Shown here one piece after another: positions 25,885 to 35,010 of a stretch of 64,000 nt of DNA. The notes beneath the pieces were generated by a model. It did no database searches. It saw only the letters and a list, made by a program, of their open reading frames with translations, and was not told the DNA's origin. The number at the start of each line of letters is the position of its first letter. The stretch's first letter is position 1. Source of the stretch: Bryoerythrophyllum caledonicum. Lineage: Eukaryota > Streptophyta > Bryopsida > Pottiales > Pottiaceae. The stretch spans positions 23,476,786 through 23,540,785 of the forward strand of contig OZ020519.1 in the NCBI GenBank assembly GCA_963971425.1, read 5' to 3'. The translations under genes were made by a program, and so were the position numbers.

Positions 25885-26230
25885 AGAAGAAGAAGAAGAA
25901 CTCTGGTCTCCAAAGGAGACCGATGTGAATATAGTGTTTGTTCACTCTTTTCACTAAACAAATGGCCACTCTTTTCACTAAAAAAATGGCCACTGGACAT
26001 AGGCTACACCTCTTGAGAGTAAGCACTTTTATACACTAAGTGCTTCCCTACATACACTAAGTGCTTCCCTACACTAATTGCCTTAGAGACAACCGACATG
26101 TCATCTCCCCATACAACAAGGCCGTGGGTGGACTATGGTGGTAGGCACCACGCCAACAATAGGACTTGAACTCACAACCACCTCACCCGTGTGTCATGAC
26201 CCAAACCACTACACCAAGGTTGTGGTGCCT
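25885..26230 (-). mobile_element. tRNA-headed SINE with 14-bp target duplication
   Basis: About 346 bp on the minus strand. The head (26229 down to 26144) is tRNA-like. The body carries two short internal duplications (CACTCTTTTCACTAAA..ATGGCCACT and ACACTAAGTGCTTCCCTACA on the plus strand). The 3' tail is a (TTC)n run, seen as AGAAGAAGAAGAAGAA at 25885-25900 on the plus strand. TTCATTATATTTGA flanks it at 25871-25884 and 26231-26244. The related family C copy at 21994-22793 has this site uninterrupted. It needs LINE enzymes in trans; none is seen here. Confidence 0.88.
26144..26229 (-). other. tRNA-like head of the SINE
   Basis: On the minus strand GGCACCAC at the start pairs with GTGGTGCC at the end as an acceptor stem. 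The box A-like TGGTGTAGTGG and box B-like AGTTCAAGTCC give an internal RNA polymerase III promoter. A D-stem ACCT/GGGT also pairs. The anticodon arm is poor and lacks the invariant T33, so this is a SINE promoter rather than a working tRNA. Confidence 0.85.
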
Positions 26231-26408
26231 TTCATTATATTTGAGTGTATATGATGCATTCAAAAATGTATTTCAAGTTTTAAGAGAATTCTAGAACTCC
26301 AAATCAAGACTTGGGTTTTGCAAAGTGTATGTGTTATGTGTGTGCAAATTTGAACTTTGGAGTTTCTCACAGATTTCATGCAAATTGAGATTTATCCCTA
26401 AAGCGCCT

Positions 26409-27900
26409 TGACTATTGCACCAAACACTTGAATGTTTTTTTATTATTGTGTAAAAAGTGGAGAATGAAACAAGAATATTTATTTTCAATTTAAACCATTG
26501 GATCTTAATTAAAAATTATTGAATAATATGCTCACAAAATTTATGAAAAAGGTTTAATGTCTTTCTTGGTTTGAGAGGATTGAAAAAGGTTTATTGACAA
26601 TGAAAAAGGTTTATTGAATTTCTTGCTTTGAGAGGTTTTTGTGAACTCAATATGTTTTAAAATAAGAATCCAAATGGTCAAAAGAAGGTTTACACCACAT
26701 CTTATTGTAGAAGATACTATTGATAAAAATATCAAGATATTGTAATTTTAATATGGTGATTTATATAATGTTTTTAAACTTTAAAGACAACATATTTTCT
26801 TTCATATTGTCAAAAACAATATTCTTTACTTTGATTGTTAAAAAAATGGCTTGGAACAAATTATTTTCATCATCATTATCATCATCTTCCAATGGTGATA
26901 ATATCAAAGAAAAAAATATTATTCATCTATACCAAAAAATCTTATTGTAGATGGAATCTGGTAGCAAAAGAATTGGAAATACTTGGAGTCCCTACTTTTG
27001 CACTTCAAACAGCATAACTTCTTATTCTAAAGGTTGGATATGAAAATAATATTCTCATGAAGCTTCAACTATGGCACATCTTTATAAAAAAACTCAGAAA
27101 TTTATGATCAAAATTGAACCTGTCCAAAGTAGAAAACCTTTCCATAAGGGGGAAATGGTCTATTAGGGGTTAGCACATCTAGAGACAAAAAATGTGGTCT
27201 CTTGAGCACTATAGAGCTAAAGGTAGGTTGTAATGACCTAAATAGTGGCCCTAATCTCAACACTTGTCATTCATGCTAATCAAAAGACAAGTGATAGTCT
27301 ACTTCTCATTTTTTTTCTCTTCTAGTAAGATACCCGAAGAAGGTTGAGTTTTCTTGTATCCTTTGATGTAATGTTTTTTCAGAGCATTTTCAAATAAGAG
27401 TCACACAAAATTTCACTTTATTAGGTACTTTAGGACAATTTTTTCCTACTACAATATTTCCTAAGAGATCAAGTGTCTATACATAGACTTTTGGAGGATA
27501 CATGTAGGTGATAATTGTAAACGTGACTTTTTGAGATTTTTTGAAGGTAGGATTTGTAAAGGCTTAGTGGGAATGTGATGGTTTTTCCATCAAACCTTTA
27601 AGGAAAATTTCAGGAAAAGTTTATGCTAATTTATGAAGTATTATAAGATAACACCAATTTTTTTGTAAAACCCGTAAATTTTTTATGGAAATAAAAAGAT
27701 TTTAATATACTATCTAACAAAATAAACAAACTTGATTCTTAGTAAAGTAAGATTTTGATTTTTCAAATGGAAATGCAAGAATGTTGTTGATAAGTAAGGG
27801 CATAGTTGTTTTTCACATTAGACTCTGATAGCATATGCACTTTATGATATGGACAATTAGCATCTCACATGCTAGTATTTCTAAAATTATGTATATCTTC
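26409..27900. repeat. Degraded family A fragments, no gene seen
   Basis: A reverse family A interior (GTGAACTCAATATGTTTTAAAATAAGAATCCAAATGGTCA, with TTTACACCACATCTT) lies at about 26640-26710. A decayed right end, GGTCTATTAGGGGTTAG, lies near 27158-27174. The remainder is AT-rich without a recognisable gene. Confidence 0.5.
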
Positions 27901-27904
27901 TCTT

Positions 27905-29030
27905 TATAATAAAAGGACCCATGCGAAGCACGGTGAGTCACGTGGTAGATATTGAGAGGAGACTTAATTGGGAACTATCCATGCCCAATTGGAGCCAATG
28001 GGGGGGATTCATTGGTCTATATATAAATTAGTAGACCTCCTATTGTTTCCAACGGGGCATGGACAATCGCTAGTTAAGGTCCTAGTCAAGGGAGGGAGGG
28101 GAGATACACTTGTGATAGAATAAAATTTAGGTGAATCCACATGGCAGATATTGGACGAAGATTTGACTAAATGATAATGGGCGGCATTTCCAAGGAGGAG
28201 CACGGGACTTAACATAGACCCGGACCTGACTAAGGACTACCTATGCCTTGTTGAGGATAATCTCGAGGGGGGTCTATTAGTCTATATATAAACAACTATA
28301 CCTCTTTGTCTCCAAAGGATCATGGATAGTTTCTAGTCAATTGGGAGAAGAGGGTTCATTTAGTAACATAATAAAATTCAAGTGAAGGCACGTGGTAGAT
28401 ACCATATGGGAACTTAACTAGGGACTTAGGTGGAAGATATTAGACGACATTTTTGAAGAGCAAGACAAGGACTTAACTAGGAATCACCCTGCCTATTGGA
28501 AGCAATGGGAGGTCCACTAGTATCTTCCATAAAAAAAACAATGGTGAAGTCAGATGAAGCCATGTGGTAGATACCAGGTGGGGATCTAACTAGAAAATTA
28601 AGAGGGGATTGTCTATGCCTTGTTGGAGACAACGGGTGCATCCACTAGTCTCTTGTAATAAAGGGACAATGGTGAAGCCAAATGGAGTTACATGGCTAAT
28701 ATTGGGCGGTAACTTAACTAAAAGCTTAAGTTAAAGATATTGGGCGGCGTTTCCGAAGACAAGGACATGGATTTCACTAGAGAATGTCCTTACTCCGTTG
28801 AGGACAACAACTTTGTAAACTAGTCTTTTACAAAAAAAAGATGGTGAAGTCAAGTAAAGTTGTGTGGCAAGGAAGACAAGGAAGACAAGGACTTTATCAG
28901 AGATGAGGATTTAATTGGGGATTGTCCATGTTCCATTGGAAAGAAATGGGGGTCCACTAGTCTCTTTACATGATAAAAGAACAACCGTGAAGCCAGATGG
29001 AAGATATTGTACGAGGATTTATCCAGAGTC
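27905..29030. repeat. Degraded long-period tandem array
   Basis: Six to seven diverged units of roughly 120-250 bp each carry a CACGTGGTAGATATTG-like start, GGCGGCATTTCC(G/A)AAG in some, (G)ACTTAACTAGGGA, CTATGCC(C/T)TGTTGGAG and GGTCCACTAGTCT. Starts are near 27920, 28130, 28388, 28557, 28675, 28850 and 28985. A related piece lies in reverse at 30085-30190. No coding frame persists across units. Confidence 0.7.
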
Positions 29031-29034
29031 TTAA

Positions 29035-29980
29035 CCCCTAAAGGGCCAAGTGTCAAAAATGGGCTTTTTGAAAGTTTGGTCACGTTCCTATGGTGTCAAT
29101 TTCCAACATTCCTCTTTGAAATTATTACCATAGAAAGGCATTACCAAGACCTTAGTGAGAAAATAATTTTTTTCCTTAATTGGACGTTTGATGAAAAAGT
29201 TATAGGGTTTTGAATTTCAAATGGGGAGAGCGGGCACCTCGGGCTCCTCCAAAAACTTTTGCTAGGACACTCTATTCAATGTGAGATTTTCAATACTCCC
29301 AAGTAATATTTTTTCCCTTCATATTGTCAAAAAAAAGTTCTTGTCTTTAGTGAAAAATAGCATACCAACCCAAGTCAAACATTTTCACACATTGTCACTC
29401 ATTGTCGGGCAAGGTACCAAAAAAACTTATTCTTTTCCACATAAAACCTAGATATCTTTATATTTTTTATTTTTTATTTTTTCCACAACAATATGTGGTG
29501 AAAAACTTCTTATTGACCATTCGGATCATCAGTCTAAAACATATTAATTTCACAAAAAATTAAAGTGTGAATGGGCAAATTTTGAACCTCTACTCTTGGC
29601 ACAGTTGTTTTGAATATGCTATACCTGTCCTCTACCTCTAAAAATTGGTGTATAAGGAACTAACATCATGCTTAACAAGATGGTAATAGATTTAGAGCTT
29701 GTGTAGTGCAAAAATTTGACACCAAGTGAAGTCAAAGTCTGCTGATCCACTAAACGCAGGGAAGAAAATGAACCATTTTCTTGACTTCAAACACTATAAT
29801 CTTTCAATCCGTGTGGTCAAAGTTTATGAAATTTTGGGAATATATTACTTAATAAGTCTTAATTGAGATCCTATGGTCAAAACTAGAAATCAAAGTTTTG
29901 GTTTCCTTCTCTGTTCGTTGCACTAGAATCCAACAATTTTGAAGTGTTTTTGGTGTAAAACTGGCATGGTACCTTAGGGG
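29035..29980 (+). mobile_element. TTAA element family A, copy 6, inside the array
   Basis: A 946-bp element between TTAA 29031-29034 and TTAA 29981-29984, with ends CCCCTAAAGGGCCAAG and GGTACCTTAGGGG. Removing it and one TTAA gives GAGTCTTAATTAGGGACT, which matches the array phrase GACTTAATTGGGAACT at 27960, so the array supplies an independent empty site. Confidence 0.9.
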
Positions 29981-29984
29981 TTAA

Positions 29985-30028
29985 TTAGGGACTACATATG
30001 CCCCGGTGAGAACAAGGGCCTATTAGTA

Positions 30029-30061
<33 letters not shown>

Positions 30062-31014
30062 GTTCACACACAAAATTGACCTTCCATTGTCCTCAATAGG
30101 GCATGGGCAGTCCCCAATTAAGTCTCAAGTAAGCATTAGTTAGATCCCAATTAAGTTCCACCCCAATATCTACCACGTAGTTTCACATGGGTCTTTTTTT
30201 TGTTATTATAATAGATATGTGCATGAATTAATATGGTACTTTTTAAATTCAACTAATATAAGCAACGATTTTATCATAATTTCACATATAAAGAAGTTAA
30301 ATCTCTCAACTTTTAAAGCTAGGCTTGCAAAAGAAAGTCATAAGAAAAAGAAGAATATTTGAGCTTATATCAATCTATCATATAAATGACATTGGTTTAT
30401 ATCTCACATGTTGGTTTCAAAGTAGAATTGTTTCATCAACAAAACCTTTCCACAACTCGCGTACATTTGGTGTCAATTTCGGCACCTAGGTGCCAAATAA
30501 TTATTTTTGCGTGACGCAAGCATTTGGCTCAATGGATATCACCTTGGTATTACATGGCTATCACTTAGATAAATCTCTTAAGTTTTCAAAATATTTAGAC
30601 ATTCTTCATTTGTGAATTAATCATGTATGTAAGTAATCTACGAGTAGGGTACTTTCATTCCTACCTATTGTTGCTTCTATTTTTACCTCTATTCCTATTC
30701 CTATTTTCATTTCTATTTGGATTTATTTAGCATGAATTTAATTTAATAAGTGTGCTCAAATTTGTAGATTGTGTTGGACAGCAACCACCATAGATGTTTT
30801 TGATTGCACATATAGAAGATAGTGAGAATTTCAAATATTACATTATACTAGTAACATTTATTATTTAAAATAATAATGAGTAATTGTTCAAAATATTCAT
30901 ATAGAAATTGACTTGCAAATGGTAGTTGAAAGATTAGAAAATTGGACCCAACATCATTTTTATTATATAGATTAACTCAACATCTAAAGATGTGGATTTG
31001 AAAGTCACCTTCAA
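29985..31014. other. Array remainder, microsatellite, dispersed repeat; no gene
   Basis: 29985-30028 continues the array interrupted by family A copy 6. A (TG)n(TA)n microsatellite occupies about 30029-30060, in the reverse order of the one at 12785. 30085-30190 is an inverted array unit. 30525-30625 repeats the segment near 24060-24165. The remainder is AT-rich. Confidence 0.5.
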
Positions 31015-31225
31015 CCCCTAGGGAATCAAGTGACTTTTAGGGGGCAAATTCTTTCACTTTGATTGTAATTATTTTTCAATCCGTATGGTCAAAATCCATA
31101 AATTTTTACCACATCATCTCATACAAGTTTAGAAGAAAATCCTACGGTTACATTCTCTAAAAGTTTATCTTGGTAGTTCTTAATAGAATAGAGATTCTTC
31201 AAAAAAAACCTTGGTCCTTTAGAAG
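31015..31225. mobile_element. Short TTAA element (A-short), copy 3
   Basis: About 211 bp from CCCCTAGGGAATCAAGTGAC to CCTTGGTCCTTTAGAAG, followed by TTAA 31226-31229. The interior matches the copy at 19546-19766 in the same orientation. Confidence 0.75.
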
Positions 31226-31229
31226 TTAA

Positions 31230-31928
31230 CATTTAATTGAAAGGTCAAGTTTAGGAAACGACATTTCAGGTTTTAATGTAGATGTCCTTTGATAGGATGG
31301 AATGAGAAAAGAAAGGCTGATTCAGTGTTGAATAGACACTCTCATTTTATGTTACCTAAAATTCAATAAGAAGATTTTGCTTTTATTACAATAATCTCAA
31401 AAAATTGCAAATCCATAGAACACTTTTCATATCAGTATTTGATAATTCCTTTGAATCTAAAATAAAGTCTTGAAAGCAATCATTTTATATTTGACATTCT
31501 AAAATAACATGGTTTTTTGTTTTGTTTTAGAAGATGATCTTCAAAACTTTTTGATGAAACAAATACTAAATTATAAACTTATATAATCTATTATTTCAAT
31601 TGAATTTCATTAATTTTTTTCATAGGTTACGAGATTTTTATTTGGTGTAAATATTGTGCTTTGAAAAGCTAAGTAATAAAAATCTTTAATTGCTATGTAT
31701 ATTGAATTTTTATACTTTTAACTTCATGAGATGAAAGAATTCATTTGTTAAATTTCATATATATGTTATTAATTTGGAAAATATGAATTTCTTTTAGGAA
31801 AGACTTTAAAATGAAATGATATTATCTAGTAGTATCAATGGTGTACAAGAAATGTTTTGGGTTATATTTCAATAGACTAATAAAAATAATAACTAAATAA
31901 TTTAGGTTTAATTTATTATTTTAAGAGA
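31230..31928. promoter_or_regulatory. Very AT-rich upstream region of the trihelix gene
   Basis: No repeat ends or domains are visible. It precedes the trihelix ORF and presumably holds its promoter and leader; no specific site can be assigned. Confidence 0.4.
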
Positions 31929-34074
31929 ATGGACTATGTAAATGCATTGGAAACTGGGTTTGGTGCGTTATTGACTCCCGAAGAAGAAGGAGGGAAGAAA
32001 AATGAACTTATAGTAAAATTATCAAAAGTAAATGTTAAACACGTTAATACTAAAAGTGAAGTAAACTTTAAAGCCCTTGATGAACGAAGTGAAACTGATA
32101 ATACAAGTAAGAAAGAAGAACAAACAAAAGGCGATGAAGATTGGAGTCCAAATGCAATTAGTGCTCTTTTGAATGCATGGCGCGAATCACGTGAAAGTAA
32201 TAAAAATGGAATTGAATATGGTGTGGATATGGACCGTACTTGGAAAGAAATATCTAGAGTAGTTAATGAGCGTTCTAGAGGATTAAAGAAACCTAAAGAT
32301 TGTGAGCAATGCAAACAAAAACTAAAAGCTATGCAAAGTAGATATAATAGAGAAAAGATGGCCAAAAAATACAATCCCAATGAACCTAGTAATTGGGAAT
32401 GGTATGATACCATGAACACTCTTTTTGGTGATAATCCCCAATCAATAGATGTTAAAAGCATCAAAGAAGAAGTTGGTGTTACTGTGAAAGAAGGAATTGG
32501 TGTTAGTGTAAAAGAAGGAATTGGTGTTACTAGTAAGCCTAGTATAACGGTATATTATAATAAAAAAGAGAAGCATGTTGTAGAAGGTAATGTATCCAAT
32601 GACCAAAATAGTTCTCTTAAACATAATGAATTATTTCCGGTAAGTCCAAAGAGTCCTAAAATTGAATTAATGAGGGTAAAAAGGAGAGACCCAAGTTCTC
32701 CCCAATCAAAGCTTGTTGATAAATTTGAAAAAGAGAAACAAATTTTTCAAGAGAGCACACCACAATTAAAAAAACTGAACTATGAAGATGAGCAACGAAA
32801 AATTTTACTCCTCAATGAAATAAAAGGGAAACTCATATATGGTGATCAAAACACTAAAATTCATAATGAACTTTTATTAGAAAGAAAAGGAAAAGCTGCT
32901 TTAAAAGCATATGAAACGTGTTCCGATAATTCTATGAGTTATAATTTAATGAATCAAGATAGTGCACCATCAAGTCCGGATTACTTCATGGCTTCTCAAA
33001 CTAAATGTAAGGTTAACAAATTTAATGATCTAAGTTCATATGCTCATAAAGATGGCAATGACCAACATATGCATAGAGTTAGTGTAATGGAAAAGTCAAG
33101 AGCATTTAATTGTAATTTAAAACAAACATGTGCGGAAAGTGTTAAAAATAGTAATGAAACTAATGAAATTTCAAAAGAAAAGGTATTAAAAGAAATTTCA
33201 AAAGAAAAGGTACTAAAAGTAGAAGGTAGAAAATCCCTTGTTTTTGATGTTTCAAGAAGGAAAGGTGATGATGTGGCAACAAATGTTGAAAGAGGAAATG
33301 ATCAAATGGTATCATACAACACAAGAGGTAACTTAGAGGCACAAACTCCATCGGCATCTACAACATTACAAAGTGAATGTGGTTATTATCCTAAACAAAA
33401 AAGAAAGTTACAAATTTTGTTAGGATGCAAAAATGAACAAGCAAACCAACCTACTCGTACTCTCGTTACATCCTTGATGGGTGCTACAAATAATGTACCT
33501 CAACCTACTAAAAAGAAAAATAAATTCCACGCTCGTGTACAAGAACCAAACATGGTTGGGGCATTAGTGACATTAGGAGCAATGATACAACAATTAGAAA
33601 ATAATCATGTTGTTCTAATGGAAAGAATTTTAAGTGAACAATCCATCGTACTAAATAATATTGCTAAAACATTAAAATACAATGACCAAATTAGGGAGGT
33701 AATTTTTATTTATTTTATATAGAACATATATATCTTTGAAAAAATAAATGTAAAAATGAACTATTTTGAATATGTTATGATTACAATACACTAATGTTCT
33801 TTTTTTCTATCGTGTCTTACAGGCTGCACTAGTAGGTTTGATTGTCAGGTTTTTACTCTCTTTATTTTTGATTGGAATAATTTTATATGGAACATCAAAA
33901 ACATCAATGAGTTGGCCGCCAACTAGTATTCGATATAGTAGTTGGTATCGCAAACTCGTAAACGATGACTATCTTTTTCAAGTAGCATGGGCTGGATGTT
34001 TTTTTATTGTTCTCCTCACACAACTTTTATGGGCATCTTTTAAAAGAAGGCCTATTCCACCTCCACATCTTTAA
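31929..34074 (+). CDS. Trihelix DNA-binding protein with C-terminal membrane segments
   Basis: Two coding exons, 31929-33698 and 33823-34074, joined at a GTAATT donor and TCTTACAG acceptor in phase 0, give 673 residues. Residues about 70-168 form a trihelix (Myb/SANT-like) domain: W72, W84, W105 and W156/W158 are the spaced tryptophans, with CEQCKQKLKAMQSRYNREK between. This fold binds DNA in plant GT factors and in some transposon accessory proteins. Residues 182-203 hold three GV(T/S)VKEGI units, and about 412-430 two EISKEKVLK units. After a charged, low-complexity middle, a helical stretch (about 555-590) leads to two hydrophobic segments, about 593-613 and 642-662, then KRRPIPPPHL. A membrane-tethered regulator is inferred. 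Codon choice is very AT-rich, unlike OEP80 nearby. It could instead be a recently captured transposon gene; no terminal repeats are visible around it. Confidence 0.75.
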
Positions 34075-35010
34075 GTGTAAATCATTAAAAAGAAAATAAA
34101 TGTTTTTAACAACATGCAAATATCATTTTTCACAATCTAATTATAAAATGATTTTTTTTTTTTTTTCTAAAACTATAATTATAGATAATATATCACAAAC
34201 TACAATTTTATTCTTTTCATTTTATACTACATCAAATGTTGTTTCATCTCTTTTCAACATGATATTTCTAATGACTAGTATGGTAATTTTTCTCTTCTAT
34301 AACACAAAAACAAGAACTTTAAAAGATAAACCTAATTTCTTCCAGAAAAAGTATTCATCGATGGATTTGCTTTACTATGGTACTATTTACGTTTCAAACG
34401 AAATAGAATAATATTTGTAGGTATAAAATGAAACTACAATGATAAAAGATTGTTTTTTTTTGACAACCCTTCCAAGATGCACCATATAAATAATCAATTA
34501 AACCAGTTGTCTCATATTCAAATGGCAAATGAACTTAATTTCTTGATATGGTAAATTAATATTTTGAACCACCCTTCCAAGACATTCATGTTACACCTCA
34601 TGTTAGAAACCACTCATGCTACTTTGCTCTTTATTCAAACATCATAAACAACAAAAAAAAAGAAGAAACTAACACATTCCCATTTGCATGATAGATTACA
34701 TATTCTAACTAACCTAAAAAGAGACTTACTAATAACAAGAACTTCAGTTAAAATGTTATCACTAAAACCACTCATGTTGAAGTGCTAGATAGTAAAAGAG
34801 CTTAAGCAGCAGAAAACAAAACAAAACAACTCATCCTCATCATTTGAATAATAGATTACACATGCTAACCAACCTAAAGAAAAACTTGTTAAAAAACCTG
34901 GGCAGACATTTGGTTGAAGAGCAGCCAAAGAAAAAAAAAGGGTAAACTCGTGATGAAATGGAAATTTGGGGGTGAATTCCAAACCTAATCCTAAAAGTCT
35001 GAAGCCGAGA
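34075..35010. other. AT-rich spacer between trihelix gene and OEP37
   Basis: A frame directly after the trihelix stop (34100-34411) is hydrophobic and poly-T-derived, without a known domain. The phrase TAATAGATTACA..TCTAACTAACCTAAA near 34690-34715 recurs near 34848-34877, a short direct duplication. The 3' UTR of both flanking genes should lie here. Confidence 0.4.

Larger units (their letters stand above)
25303..26408 (+). mobile_element. Family C copy split by a SINE
   Basis: Left part 25303-25884 (about TTGATGGAAATA, CACAAAATTGAA, GGTTGATGGAGTAGATTATAGTG) and right part 26231-26408 (GAGTGTATATGATGCATTC, TTTCATGCAAATTGAGA, CCCTAAAGCGCC) follow the order of the full copy at 21994-22793. 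The left end is altered and the right end is degenerate. The SINE at 25885-26230 interrupts it. Confidence 0.75.

Noticed and set aside
26144-26229. Functional tRNA gene on the minus strand
   Set aside because: The acceptor and T-arm boxes are good, but the anticodon arm pairs poorly and lacks T33, and the unit sits inside a target-site duplication with a tail. It is the SINE head.
29035-29213. 68-codon plus-strand frame near 29007
   Set aside because: Lies inside the family A left half; similar frames recur at other A copies with stops, so it is element noise.
31934-32464. 176-codon frame antisense to the trihelix gene
   Set aside because: Shadow of the coding frame; leucine/serine-rich peptide typical of the complement of lysine/glutamate codons.
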